A stretch of 52,972 bases of DNA from Planctomycetia bacterium (GTDB lineage: Bacteria > Planctomycetota > UBA1135 > UBA2386). A program made the position numbers and the translations under genes. The notes under the pieces are model-generated. The model worked only from the letters and a program-made list of their open reading frames with translations, ran no database searches and was not told where the DNA came from. The DNA lies in the NCBI GenBank assembly GCA_005776475.1, contig SXPB01000217.1, forward strand, positions 1 to 52,972. The letters are read 5' to 3'. Positions 24,282 through 33,589 of this stretch are shown here, in pieces; within the stretch, counting starts at the first letter, position 1; every line of letters begins with the position of its first letter.

Positions 24282-25988
24282 CTAGTCGGCCATCGTCGTC
24301 GCCTCGATCTCCTGCAGGCTGGTCTTGCCGCGCATCGCGTTCATCAGCCCGCAACGGCGCAAGGTCAGCATGCCCTCGGACAGGGCCTGCTTCTTGACGT
24401 CGCTGATGTGGGCCTTCTCGACCACCATGCGCTTGATCGGTTCCGTCATGCGCATCGTCTCCAGCAACGCGAAGCGGCCCTTGTAGCCACCGTTGCAGCG
24501 CGGGCAGCCGACCGGCTCGTAGAGGTCCATCGGCTGCGTCAGATCCGATTCGAGGTAGCCGAGGCGCAGCAGCGCGTCCTTCGACAGCTCGACCTTGCGT
24601 TTGCAGTTGGCGCACAGCTTGCGGCCGAGGCGCTGCGCGGCGATCAGCAGCGTGCTGCTGGCGACCATGAACGGGTCCATGCCCATGTCGACCATGCGGG
24701 TGATCGTCGAAGGCGCGTCGTTGGTGTGCAGTGTGCTCAGCACCTGGTGGCCGGTGAGCGCGGCCTTGACGGCGATCTCCAACGTCTCGTGGTCACGGAT
24801 TTCGCCGAGCAGCACGACGTCGGGGTCCTGGCGCAGGATCGAACGCAACGCGGCGCCGAAGGTGAGGCCGGCCTTCACGTTCACCGGCACCTGGTTGATG
24901 CCTTCGAGCTGGTACTCGACCGGGTCCTCGACGGTGACGAGGTTGATGTCGGGCGCGGCGATGTGCTTCACCGCCGAATACAACGTCGTCGACTTGCCCG
25001 AGCCCGTCGGGCCGGTGACCAGGATCATCCCGTAGGGCTGCGCGCAGGCCCACAGGTAGTCCTCCATGCACTTCGCCTCGAAGCCGAGCGACTTGATGTC
25101 GAGCGCCAGGTTGCTCGAGTCGAGGATGCGGAACACGGTCTTCTCGCCCCACACGACCGGCAGGATCGACACGCGGAAGTCGATCGCCTTGTTGCCGATC
25201 TTCATCTGGAACTTGCCGTCCTGCGGCTTGCGCCGCTCGGCGATGTCCAGCTTGGACATGATCTTGATGCGCGAGGTGATGTTGTTCTGCATGCGCTTGG
25301 GCAGCGTCATCGCCTCGGACATCGAGCCGTCCTTGCGGTAGCGAACGATCACCTTCTTCTCGAACGGCTCGATGTGGATGTCGGACGCGCCGGTGTTGCA
25401 GGCGTCCAGGATCATCTTGTTGACGAGCTTGACGATCGGCGAGTCTTCGTCGCTGATCGCCGACAGGTCGGCACCTTCTTCCTCGAGATCGGCTTCCTTG
25501 AGTTCGACATCGGCGTCGTCGAACGAACCGAGGATGCCGTCGACCGATTCGGACTCCTTCTGGTAGCCCTTGCCGCGGATCTTCTCGATCTCCTCGGCAG
25601 TGCTCACCACGAGCCGCAGCGTGCAACCGGTGACGATGCGGATGTCGTCGAGCTTGACGACGTCGAAGGGGTTGGCGACGGCGATGGTCAGGATCGAGCC
25701 GATCTTGTCGACCGGGTAGATCTGGTACTCGCGGGCCACCGCTTCGGGCACCGAATCGAGGACTTCCTTGTTCACCGCCAGCTTGGCCAGGTCGATCGGC
25801 GGAATGTTGGCCGCCTTGGCGATCAACGCGAGCAGCTCGTGCTCGGTGGCGATGCCCTTCTTGACCAGCACCTCGGTGAACGGACGCTTCTGCGTCTGCG
25901 CCTCCGCGAGCAGCGTGTCGCCGGTCGCGGTGTCGAGCTTGCCGGCCTTCTCGAGGATGCCGCGCAGTTTCTTGGCGAACTGGGTCAT
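24282..25988 (-). CDS. pilB: Type IV pilus extension ATPase PilB
   Basis: 568 aa. An N-terminal T2SSE_N/MshEN-like domain (1-135) precedes a secretion ATPase domain. Walker A GPTGSGKST is at 326-334, the Asp box at VTVEDPVEYQ, Walker B at DVVLLGEIRD, and the His box at LTGHQVLSTLHTND. A four-Cys zinc site (CANC 459-462, CPRC 495-498) is as in PilB/GspE. It powers pilin addition. Only three bases separate it from pilT upstream. Confidence 0.95.
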   Translation of the reverse strand: MTQFAKKLRGILEKAGKLDTATGDTLLAEAQTQKRPFTEVLVKKGIATEHELLALIAKAANIPPIDLAKLAVNKEVLDSVPEAVAREYQIYPVDKIGSILTIAVANPFDVVKLDDIRIVTGCTLRLVVSTAEEIEKIRGKGYQKESESVDGILGSFDDADVELKEADLEEEGADLSAISDEDSPIVKLVNKMILDACNTGASDIHIEPFEKKVIVRYRKDGSMSEAMTLPKRMQNNITSRIKIMSKLDIAERRKPQDGKFQMKIGNKAIDFRVSILPVVWGEKTVFRILDSSNLALDIKSLGFEAKCMEDYLWACAQPYGMILVTGPTGSGKSTTLYSAVKHIAAPDINLVTVEDPVEYQLEGINQVPVNVKAGLTFGAALRSILRQDPDVVLLGEIRDHETLEIAVKAALTGHQVLSTLHTNDAPSTITRMVDMGMDPFMVASSTLLIAAQRLGRKLCANCKRKVELSKDALLRLGYLESDLTQPMDLYEPVGCPRCNGGYKGRFALLETMRMTEPIKRMVVEKAHISDVKKQALSEGMLTLRRCGLMNAMRGKTSLQEIEATTMAD

Positions 25989-25991
25989 GGC

Positions 25992-27098
25992 TCAGCGCAG
26001 CGATTTCTTCGCCGTGGTTGCCGAACCGCCGCCGCCCGCGCGTTCCATCAGGCGCTGGAAGTCGGCTTCGTCGGCGGTGTGGTCGAGCGCGTCCTCGTAG
26101 CTGATGGTGCCGGCGCGGTAGAGCTCGTAGAGCGACTGGTTCATCGTGCGCATGCCGGCGGCGCCGCCGGTTTGCACGATCGACATGATCTGGTGCGCCT
26201 TGTTGTCGCGGACCAGCGCGCGGATCGCCGGGTTGGCGATCATCACTTCGGCGGCGAGAGCGCGGCCCTTGCCGTGCACGCGCGGCACCAGTTGCTGGCA
26301 GACGACGGCCTGCAGCGTGAACGACAGCATCGTGCGGATCTGCTGTTGCTGGTGCGCCGGGAACACGTCGACGATGCGGTTCACGGTCTGCGTCACGTCC
26401 GACGTGTGCAGCGTGGCGAACGTCAAGTGGCCGGTCTCGGCGAGCGTCAGCGCCGCTTCGATCGTCTCGAGGTCGCGCATTTCGCCGACCAGCACGACGT
26501 CCGGATCCTGGCGCAGCACCGACTTCAGGGCCTTCTCGAAGCCGAGCGTGTCACCACCGACTTCGCGCTGGTTGACGAGGCAACCCTTGTTGCGGTGCAG
26601 GAACTCGATCGGATCCTCAATCGTGATGATGTGGTTCTGCCGCGATTCGTTGATGAAGTTCACCATCGAAGCGAGCGTGGTCGACTTGCCTGAACCGGTC
26701 GAACCGGTGCACAGCACGAGGCCGCGCGGCAGGTTGCAGATCCACTCGCAGACCTTCACCGGCAGGCCGATGGTCTGGAAGTCGTAGACCTCGAACGGAA
26801 TCACGCGGAGCACCGCCGCGACCGTGCCGCGCTGCAGGAACGCGTTGGTGCGGAAGCGGCCGAGGTTCGACACCCCGAACGAGAAGTCGAGTTCGAAGTT
26901 CTTCTCGAACTTCGCGACCTGGTCGGCGCCGAGCACCGAGTAGACGAGTTTCTTCGTCGCCTCGGGCATCAACGCTTCGTACTCGGTGTCGACGAGCTTG
27001 CCGTCGATGCGGATCTTGGGCGGCGAACCGACCGACAAGTGCAAGTCCGAACCACCACGCTGAACCATCAGGTTCAGCAGTTCTTCCATCGAGACCAT
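25992..27098 (-). CDS. pilT: Type IV pilus retraction ATPase PilT
   Basis: 368 aa from ATG 27098, supported by AGGAG nine bases upstream. Walker A GSTGSGKST is at 132-140; ITIEDPIEFLH, VVLVGEMRDLET and GHLTFATLHTSD follow; there is no zinc motif. The PilT signature AIRALVRDNK(A)HQ is present. It disassembles pili and so would drive twitching or DNA uptake. First gene of the operon. Confidence 0.95.
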   Translation of the reverse strand: MVSMEELLNLMVQRGGSDLHLSVGSPPKIRIDGKLVDTEYEALMPEATKKLVYSVLGADQVAKFEKNFELDFSFGVSNLGRFRTNAFLQRGTVAAVLRVIPFEVYDFQTIGLPVKVCEWICNLPRGLVLCTGSTGSGKSTTLASMVNFINESRQNHIITIEDPIEFLHRNKGCLVNQREVGGDTLGFEKALKSVLRQDPDVVLVGEMRDLETIEAALTLAETGHLTFATLHTSDVTQTVNRIVDVFPAHQQQQIRTMLSFTLQAVVCQQLVPRVHGKGRALAAEVMIANPAIRALVRDNKAHQIMSIVQTGGAAGMRTMNQSLYELYRAGTISYEDALDHTADEADFQRLMERAGGGGSATTAKKSLR

Positions 27099-27275
27099 GA
27101 CAAGGCGCTCCTGTGCTGACCAGCCGGCACGACTGGTCCTCGCCTCTATCGGTCCCGGTGCCGATGCCACCTGAGCCCGGAACGGACCTCAGCACATTGC
27201 GACCGTGGCGATCGCCGCGCGACTGTCGAAAAGTGCGTCAGTCCGCGCTCGCCGCCGCCGTCGCGACGCGCGTCG

Positions 27276-29312
27276 TCAGTGCCGTTCGGCGTGGTGCTGG
27301 TCGGTGACCGCCTTGCGCTTCAGCACGATCTCGGCCTGCAGATGCGGCGGCACGGCCTCGTAGTGCGCGAACTGCATGGTGAAGGTGCCCTCGCCGGCGG
27401 TCATCGAGCGCAGCAGCGTGCTGTAGTCGAGCATGACCGACAGCGGGCACTGCGCCTTGATCGTCTGCACGCCGTGTTCGAGTTCCATGCCCGACATGCG
27501 GCCACGGTGGCTGCTGAGGTTGCCCGCGACGTCGCCGGTGAAGCGGTCGGGCACGTGGATCACCACGTCCATGATCGGCTCGAGCAGGATCGGCCGCGCC
27601 TTCTGGTAGGCGTCAAGGAACGCGCGTTCGCCGGCGATCTGGAAGCTCAACTGGTCGCTGTCGACGTCGTGGAACTTGCCGTCGTGCACTTCGACCTGCA
27701 CGTCCACCACCGGGAACCCGGCCAACGCACCCTTGACCAGGAAGCGCCGGGCGCCCTTCTCGACTTCGGGGATGAACTGGCGCGGGATCGAACCGCCGAC
27801 CACCGAATCGACGAACTCGAAGCCCGCTCCGTGCGCCAGCGGCGCCGCCCGCAGGTAGACCTCGGCGAACTGGCCGCGGCCGCCCGTCTGCTTCTTGTGC
27901 CGGTGATGGCCTTCGGCGCGGGCGGTGATCGTCTCGCGATACGGGATCGTCGGCGGACCGTGGTCGACGTCGACCTGGTGCCGGCGATGCAAGCGCTGGA
28001 ACGTGATCTCGAGGTGCAGCGGGCTCATGCCGGTGACCAGGAACTCGCCGGTCTCCTTGTCGCGGTTGTGGTGCAGCGTCGGATCTTCGGCGGCCAGCTT
28101 CTCGATCGCATGGCCGATCTTCTGCTCGTCGCCGCGCGTCTTCGGCCAGATGTGCCGCGCGTAGGTCGGCTGCGGGTACTGGGGACGCGGCAACAGCAAA
28201 GGCGCTGCTTCGGTCGTCAACGTGTCGCCGTGCGCAAAGTCCTCGATCTTGCTGATCGCGAACAGGTCGCCGGCCTGCACCGCCGCGATCTCCTTCTGGT
28301 CCTTGCCGTGCACGTCGAGCAGATGCGCCACCTTGTGGGCCTTGCCGCTGCGCACGTCGAGCACGGTCTGGTCCTTCTGCAGCTTGCCGCGCAGACAACG
28401 CACGAACGTGAGGCGGCCGACGTACGGATCGTGCATCGTCTTCCAGACCTTGCCGACGAAGGCGCCGGCGTCCGGCTCGACCATCTCGCCGAACGTCGCG
28501 CTGCCTGGTTTCGCGGCGCCACGGGCCCCGAAGCACACCGGCGACGGAAAGTGCTCGGCGGCGATTTCGAGAAACTGGGCCACGCCGAGCCCACGCTGCG
28601 GGCACACCGCGAACACCGGCACCAGCTTGCCGCGAGCGATCGCACGCCGCAGGTTCTGTTCGAACTCACCGGGCTCGAGGTGGCCGGTCGACAGGTAGTG
28701 CTCCATCAACGTGTCGTCGACCTCGGCTTCGTCCTCCTCGATCATCTCGTGGTACCTGGTCGCGTCCGGTCCCTCGTCGTGCGTGACCATGTGCACCGCA
28801 GTGAACGCGGCCCCGGCCCCGTTCGGGTAGGTGATCGGCACCACCGCGTGACCGAACGCCTCGCGCAGTTGCTCGACGATCGCCGCAAAGCTCGTCTTGT
28901 CATGGTCGAGGTGCGTCACCACGATCGCACGGCCGACGCCCAACGCGGCGGCGCCGGCCCAAAGCTGGCGCGCGTGGAAGGTCAGCGGATTGGTGGCGTT
29001 GACACACAGCACCGCCGTCTCCACCACGTCGATCGCCGCGATCGCTTCGGCGGCGAAGTCCGGATGGCCGGGCGTGTCGAACACGTTGAGGCGCTGCTTG
29101 CCGACCGGAATGCGGAACAGATGCGACGCCAGCGTCTGCTTGCGATCGCGCTCCTCCGGATCGGTGTTGCTGATGCTCGAGCCGTCGGCGATCGAGCCGA
29201 GCCGACTGGTCAGCTTGGCGTGGTGCGCGATCGCATCGACCAACGCGGTCTTCCCCGAATGCCCGTGCCCGAAAAGGGCAACGTTGCGGATGTCTTCTGA
29301 ACCATGAGCCAT
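27276..29312 (-). CDS. EF-G-like translational GTPase (paralogue)
   Basis: 678 aa, slightly shorter than EF-G. A very good ribosome site (GGAGGTGA) precedes the ATG. G1 is GHGHSGKT (15-22), G3 DTPGHPD. The G4 Asn-Lys-x-Asp is replaced by THLD (VVTHLDHDK), which should weaken guanine recognition. The EF-G order is kept: domain II (GRLTFVRCLRG), III (HLEITFQRL), IV (GGRGQFAEVYL, IPEVEKGARRFL) and V (EPIMDVVIHVPDRFTGDV). It belongs to the EF-G-like group present as a second copy in several phyla; its role is unsettled. It lies 30 kb from rpsL-rpsG, which here lack an adjacent fusA. Confidence 0.85.
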   Translation of the reverse strand: MAHGSEDIRNVALFGHGHSGKTALVDAIAHHAKLTSRLGSIADGSSISNTDPEERDRKQTLASHLFRIPVGKQRLNVFDTPGHPDFAAEAIAAIDVVETAVLCVNATNPLTFHARQLWAGAAALGVGRAIVVTHLDHDKTSFAAIVEQLREAFGHAVVPITYPNGAGAAFTAVHMVTHDEGPDATRYHEMIEEDEAEVDDTLMEHYLSTGHLEPGEFEQNLRRAIARGKLVPVFAVCPQRGLGVAQFLEIAAEHFPSPVCFGARGAAKPGSATFGEMVEPDAGAFVGKVWKTMHDPYVGRLTFVRCLRGKLQKDQTVLDVRSGKAHKVAHLLDVHGKDQKEIAAVQAGDLFAISKIEDFAHGDTLTTEAAPLLLPRPQYPQPTYARHIWPKTRGDEQKIGHAIEKLAAEDPTLHHNRDKETGEFLVTGMSPLHLEITFQRLHRRHQVDVDHGPPTIPYRETITARAEGHHRHKKQTGGRGQFAEVYLRAAPLAHGAGFEFVDSVVGGSIPRQFIPEVEKGARRFLVKGALAGFPVVDVQVEVHDGKFHDVDSDQLSFQIAGERAFLDAYQKARPILLEPIMDVVIHVPDRFTGDVAGNLSSHRGRMSGMELEHGVQTIKAQCPLSVMLDYSTLLRSMTAGEGTFTMQFAHYEAVPPHLQAEIVLKRKAVTDQHHAERH

Positions 29313-29570
29313 GGGTCACCTCCGAGTAGAGGGCGCCCGACGACAGGCGCCGGTTTCGTGACCCTGAGACCGCGGGGCCTGACGGAAGAGTGGCCGTCGG
29401 AGGTCCGAGGCAGCAGGGACGTCCCGGTTATAGCCGGCTCGTCACGAGGCGGAAGCCGCAGCCGCTACGCCGATGGTCCTCTTGCGGAAACCGCATCGGC
29501 GTGGGTCGGGGCCAACCGGCCGCTGCCAAGGCCGGGTCATGCTACGGGCCGGGCCGGGCCCAGGGCTTGC

Positions 29571-29594
29571 CCCCGGGCGCCACGGAACCCGGGG
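29571..29594 (-). terminator. Possible hairpin terminator after OmpA-like gene
   Basis: CCCCGGG and CCCGGGG form a 7-bp stem around a 10-base loop directly past the stop at 29599. No U tract follows. The remainder of the gap to the EF-G start is GC-rich, with nothing else recognisable. Confidence 0.3.
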
Positions 29595-29598
29595 TTCG

Positions 29599-30249
29599 TC
29601 AGAGCTTGTCGCCGACGACGATCTGCACGCGGCGATTCTTCGACTTCGCCTTCGCGTCGACGGGGTCGAACTGGCCGTAGCCGACGACGACGATCGCCGA
29701 TTCCGGCACACCCTGCTGGATCAGGTAGGCAGCCACCGAGTCGGCCCGCTCCATCGACAAGTGACGGTTGCTCCGGAACACGTCCTTCGTCTTGGTGATC
29801 GGGTCGTTGTCGGTGTGGCCCTCGATGTAGTACCGCTTGCCGGAGAACCGGTTCTTCAGCACCGACGCGACGTTGCGCAGCACCTTGTGCGAGGAGTCCT
29901 TGAGCTTCGTGCTGCCCGAGTCGAACGTCACTTCGTTGGCGACGCCGATCGAAATGCGACCACCGCGGTCGTAGCCGATGCTCGCGCCTTCGCCGAGTTC
30001 GCCTTCGATTTCCTTCATCATCGAACCGGCGCCCTTGTCGGCGTTGGCTTCGGTCGGCGTGACCGCCGGCGTCGCGGTCGCGCGCCGGTTGAGGTCGTCG
30101 ATCTCGCCACGCTGGCGAGCGACGGTACCGCTGAGGTCGCGGATCTGCTGATCGCGTTCCTTCAGCATGTCCTGGTAACGGGTGGTGCAGCTCGTGGCCA
30201 GCGACGTGGCGGCGAGCGAGAGGATGAGGAACAACTTGCGGATCGACAT
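29599..30249 (-). CDS. OmpA-family peptidoglycan-binding lipoprotein (Pal-like)
   Basis: 216 aa with GGGAGG before the ATG. The signal peptide ends in a lipobox, LATSC. A short coiled coil (QDMLKERDQQIRDLSGTVAR) and an Ala/Thr-rich linker lead to an OmpA C-terminal domain: VTFDSGSTKLKDSSHKVL, YYIEGHTDND, LSMERADSVAAYLIQQGVPE, VVGYGQFDPV, KNRRVQIV. The Asp and Arg that bind diaminopimelate in OmpA/Pal are present. It should tether the outer membrane to the wall. It lies just downstream of prepilin peptidase on the same strand. Confidence 0.9.
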   Translation of the reverse strand: MSIRKLFLILSLAATSLATSCTTRYQDMLKERDQQIRDLSGTVARQRGEIDDLNRRATATPAVTPTEANADKGAGSMMKEIEGELGEGASIGYDRGGRISIGVANEVTFDSGSTKLKDSSHKVLRNVASVLKNRFSGKRYYIEGHTDNDPITKTKDVFRSNRHLSMERADSVAAYLIQQGVPESAIVVVGYGQFDPVDAKAKSKNRRVQIVVGDKL

Positions 30250-30318
30250 GGGTGCCTCCCTGACGGGATCGAACGGACTCGAGCAGTGGTTCGTTGGTTG
30301 GTTTTGGGTCGAAGTGGA

Positions 30319-31290
30319 TCAGCTCTGGCGCCGACTGCGGCGCACGAGCACGAAGAGCAACAGCAGCGACGCCGCGGCGGCGACGCCGAGCACGAACGGC
30401 GCCGCGGCACTGCCGCGTTGCCACTCGGGCCAAGTGGTGAACAGGAACGTGACGATCGCGTCGCGCGCGAACATCGCGATGACGGCGCCGATCGCCAGGT
30501 ATGGACCGAACGGAATCTGGGTGTTGCCGCCGCGCAGCGCGCCAATGCCGCCGATGACGGCGCCGACGATGCAGCCGAGGAACATGGTCAGCAGCGCGCT
30601 CTGCCAGCCGAGGAACGCGCCCACCATCGCCATCAGCTTCACGTCGCCAAGGCCCATCGCTTCCTTCTTGAACACCCACGAGCCGACGGCGCGGATCGTC
30701 CAGGTGACGCCACATCCGACACCAGCGCCGACGAGGCTCGCGAGCACGCTGCGCAACGCCGGCGACGTCGAAGTGTCGTCACTGATCAGGCCGGCGAGGC
30801 CGGGCCACAGGCCACCGAGCAGGCCGAGCGCGATGCCGGGCTTCGTCAACACGTCGGGCAGCAGCTGCGTGTCGAAGTCGATGAACGACAGCGCGACGAG
30901 CAACGACAGGAACACCGCGTGCAAGCCGAATGCAGTCGCGGCCGCGGCATCGATCGAAGTCGCGCCGTCGATGTCGACGAGCATCACCGTGCCACCTGGC
31001 AGACGCATCGCGAGCAGGAGGAACAGCCCGGCGGTGAGCGCTTCGACGAGCGGATATCGGATCGCGATCGGCTTCTTGCAGCAACGCGCGCGCGCACCGA
31101 GCACGAGCCACGACACGATCGGCACGTTGTCGAACCAGCGGATCAACGCACCGCAGTGCGGGCAATGCGAGCGGCCACCGAGCGAGCGGCGGCGCGGATC
31201 TTCCTGCGGCAGACGCCACACGACGACGTTGAGGAAGGAGCCTATGCAGGCTCCTAGCAGGGCTGCCCCCACCTCGAACAACGTGCCCAT
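30319..31290 (-). CDS. pilD: Prepilin leader peptidase/N-methyltransferase PilD
   Basis: 323 aa from ATG 31290. It opens with GACIGSFLNVVVWRLP, then a cytosolic loop with CPHC. The catalytic aspartates are intact: SFIDFDTQLLPD and GLGDVKLMAMVGAFLG. Eight or so membrane helices follow the usual pattern, with an extra C-terminal helix ending in basic residues. In the zinc loop the second CxxC is altered to AxxC with an extra Cys beside it (ARCCKKPI). It cleaves and N-methylates prepilins such as the one at 21314-22003. Confidence 0.92.
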   Translation of the reverse strand: MGTLFEVGAALLGACIGSFLNVVVWRLPQEDPRRRSLGGRSHCPHCGALIRWFDNVPIVSWLVLGARARCCKKPIAIRYPLVEALTAGLFLLLAMRLPGGTVMLVDIDGATSIDAAAATAFGLHAVFLSLLVALSFIDFDTQLLPDVLTKPGIALGLLGGLWPGLAGLISDDTSTSPALRSVLASLVGAGVGCGVTWTIRAVGSWVFKKEAMGLGDVKLMAMVGAFLGWQSALLTMFLGCIVGAVIGGIGALRGGNTQIPFGPYLAIGAVIAMFARDAIVTFLFTTWPEWQRGSAAAPFVLGVAAAASLLLLFVLVRRSRRQS

Positions 31291-31481
31291 GGAAACGCCA
31301 AACCGTCGTCGGTGGACGACGCACACGAAGACACCGCCATCACTGCCGAATGCGGCCCCATTGGCCGCCGCGCTCCGTGCTGACCCACGGACCACGACCA
31401 TCGACAGCGCGCCGCAGCATACGGCGAGGCCGGACGGATTCCATCCTCGAGGCCGTCGGCGTGCGATTCCCGCCGCTGCGC

Positions 31482-33389
31482 TCAGCGGTCGGTGAGACGC
31501 AGTTCCCGCAAGCGCGGCAGCGGTTGTCCGGCGCGGGCGCGGGCGGTGAAGGCGAACCGCACGAAGGAGCCGGCCGGGAACGCGATCGGATCGCCGTGGC
31601 GCACGGTCTCCAACCGGCCGACGCGGCCGATCGACAGGTCGGGCGCGTTCTTGCGCACGGCGTCCGCCGGAGCCTGCTGCCACGCGACTTGCAGGTCGCG
31701 GTCCTGGTCGAGCAGGGAAACCACGCCGCCGTCGCGATCGGGCGGCAACGGCCGCCACGGCGTCAGGGCGCGCAAGGCGAAGTCGGCGCCGGCGGCAAGG
31801 CCATAGGTGAAGGCCGGATCGAACACGATGCTCTGGCCGCGTGCGCCGCGAATCGCGGCGGTACCGGCTTCACCGCGGGCTTCGACCGCGAGCAGGGTCT
31901 GGAACGGCAAGGCGCCGCGCAACTCGATCGACGAGGCACTGGCGAGCAACAGGCTGGTGGTGCCTTCGACCGGGCCGGCTGTGGCAAGGATGCGCCCCCC
32001 AAGCTCGACGTCCCCGGCGGCGATGATCGCGGCCGGCACGGCGGCGGCGAGTTCGGCCAGGGGCTGTTGCAGCTGCCGTGGCGGCACCGGGGCCGCCGCG
32101 ACATCGAACACGAGGTCGCCAAGGATGCGCACGGAACCTGCGGCCAGCAGCTGGACCGGCGTGGCGCCGGGCTCGACGCGCACCGTCACGCCTTTGGGAA
32201 TGTCGATCGCCAGGAACGCGAAGCGCCCCCGTTGACTGACGACGATCTCGCCGTCGCCGCGATCGAACGGCTGGCCCGGGCGGAGGACGAGGTCGCGAAG
32301 CGGTCGCAGGATGCCAAGCGATCCGTCGCCCGCTTCGACGCGCACGCGCGGACGCAGCTGGCCACCGCTGGTTTCGAAGCCGGGCGTGAGCTCACCGTCC
32401 CCGTGCAGCTGGTTGTCGCCACTGGGCCACTCCAAGAGGGTGATGCTGTTGCCGGCGACCACGCCCCACAGTTGCGCCGGCGTCGGCAGCGGCGGCGCTC
32501 CCGAGTAGTCGACGACGCTGTGGCGCCCACGACCCAGTGCGACGCTCACGACTTCGCCGGGCTTCAGCGGCTGCGATGGATCGCCATTGGCGCGCGCCGG
32601 CAGGGCGCCGAGATCGATTTCGACGGTGCAACCCTGGGTGTCGAGACGATTGCTCAGCACGCGCACGTGGCGCGGCAGCAACTCGATCGGCGGCGTTGCG
32701 ATCAACATGACCTGGAACGCTTCGGGCACCACCGAGGACGGCAACACCGGTTGCGTGAACTGCAGGTGCAGACGCGGCTCGCTGGCAGGCAGTTGGCCCC
32801 CGGCAAGCGGTGGCAACATGAAGGGCAACTCGTTGGCGGACGGCCGCAGGATCGCCGGCAGGCCCGCTGGACGTTCGTCGAGGCGGGCGATGCGTACCGG
32901 GAACGCGGCTGGTGTCGCCAGGCGGCGACCGTCGAGCGCGCGAATCGCGTCGGGGCGCGGCGCACCCGCCACCAGCAGGCGGTACGAGGCACCCGGACGG
33001 TACGAGCCATCGTCGAGGCTGGGCGCCAACGGCGACACGGGTTCGAAGGTGATCCAGTTCGAGGACACCCGCAGCGAGCCCGGCACCTGCTGGCCGGCTT
33101 CGTCGACGAGGGTGACCGAATCCGAAGTGACGCTGACGGGGAGGATCGGCTCGGAGAAGTAGATCGTGATCGCGTCGTTGAGCAGCAAGGGCGGCGCCGA
33201 CTCGTCCAATGCCGGCGACGTGCGGGCGATGGCCAGGGGCGGCTTGGCCGCCGGCGTGCGCGTGCAGCCCGTCACGGCCATTGCGACCAAGGCGACCGTA
33301 GCCCCCCATCCGATCCAGGCCGACGAACGAATGCGTCCGCGTCGACTTGCGGCACACGCGGCCCGAGGTTTTCGCCTAACCAGATCCAT
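31482..33389 (-). CDS. SbsA-like Ig-domain lipoprotein, short form
   Basis: 635 aa from ATG 33389. A long basic lead precedes a signal helix ending in the lipobox AVTGC. An Ig-like module follows (LLLNDAITIYFSEPILPVSV, GSYRPGASYRLLVAG), matching in order the N-terminus of the lipoprotein at 37716-41132 (LFLNDAIRIDFSN, GFRPGRTYVVQLVGG). A second Ig-like unit (LHLQFTQPVLPSSVVPEAF) comes next. It then has the shared DIPKGVTVRVEPG...GSVRILGDL block but lacks the long Gly tracts. It pairs with the larger gene upstream at 33590-37528. Ligand unknown. Confidence 0.75.
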   Translation of the reverse strand: MDLVRRKPRAACAASRRGRIRSSAWIGWGATVALVAMAVTGCTRTPAAKPPLAIARTSPALDESAPPLLLNDAITIYFSEPILPVSVTSDSVTLVDEAGQQVPGSLRVSSNWITFEPVSPLAPSLDDGSYRPGASYRLLVAGAPRPDAIRALDGRRLATPAAFPVRIARLDERPAGLPAILRPSANELPFMLPPLAGGQLPASEPRLHLQFTQPVLPSSVVPEAFQVMLIATPPIELLPRHVRVLSNRLDTQGCTVEIDLGALPARANGDPSQPLKPGEVVSVALGRGRHSVVDYSGAPPLPTPAQLWGVVAGNSITLLEWPSGDNQLHGDGELTPGFETSGGQLRPRVRVEAGDGSLGILRPLRDLVLRPGQPFDRGDGEIVVSQRGRFAFLAIDIPKGVTVRVEPGATPVQLLAAGSVRILGDLVFDVAAAPVPPRQLQQPLAELAAAVPAAIIAAGDVELGGRILATAGPVEGTTSLLLASASSIELRGALPFQTLLAVEARGEAGTAAIRGARGQSIVFDPAFTYGLAAGADFALRALTPWRPLPPDRDGGVVSLLDQDRDLQVAWQQAPADAVRKNAPDLSIGRVGRLETVRHGDPIAFPAGSFVRFAFTARARAGQPLPRLRELRLTDR

Positions 33390-33424
33390 GCTGCCGTATC
33401 GGATGCTAGAGGGTCGCGAGGCCA

Positions 33425-33447
33425 GCTGCACGGGACATCCGTGCAGC
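33425..33447 (-). promoter_or_regulatory. Leader hairpin upstream of short lipoprotein gene
   Basis: GCTGCACGG, loop GACAT, CCGTGCAGC: a perfect 9-bp stem 35 bases before the ATG at 33389. It occupies the same relative place as stems before the other four lipoprotein genes. It could also end transcription from upstream, but the real terminator is at 33498-33542. Confidence 0.4.
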
Positions 33448-33497
33448 GCAGCAGCCACTGACGCAGTGCGCGGGCCAAGGCTCCGCGACGGCGCACG

Positions 33498-33542
33498 AAA
33501 AACGCCACCGGGGCGGGCCTTGGGCCCACCCCGGTGGCGTTT
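33498..33542 (-). terminator. Strong intrinsic terminator after lipoprotein gene
   Basis: A perfect 14-bp stem (33500-33513 with 33529-33542) around a 15-base loop that itself folds. On the minus strand it is followed by a run of five T. It lies 48 bases past the stop at 33590. It is the clearest terminator in the window and separates this gene from the next lipoprotein. Confidence 0.9.
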
Positions 33543-33589
33543 GGCTCATCGAAGCCAGCAGGCTCGCAGACAGCCTTTCGATCCCGACC

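Noticed and set aside
23829-26693. A 954-codon plus-strand frame across pilC, pilB and pilT
   Set aside because: It is antisense to three unmistakable pilus genes and has shadow-type composition.
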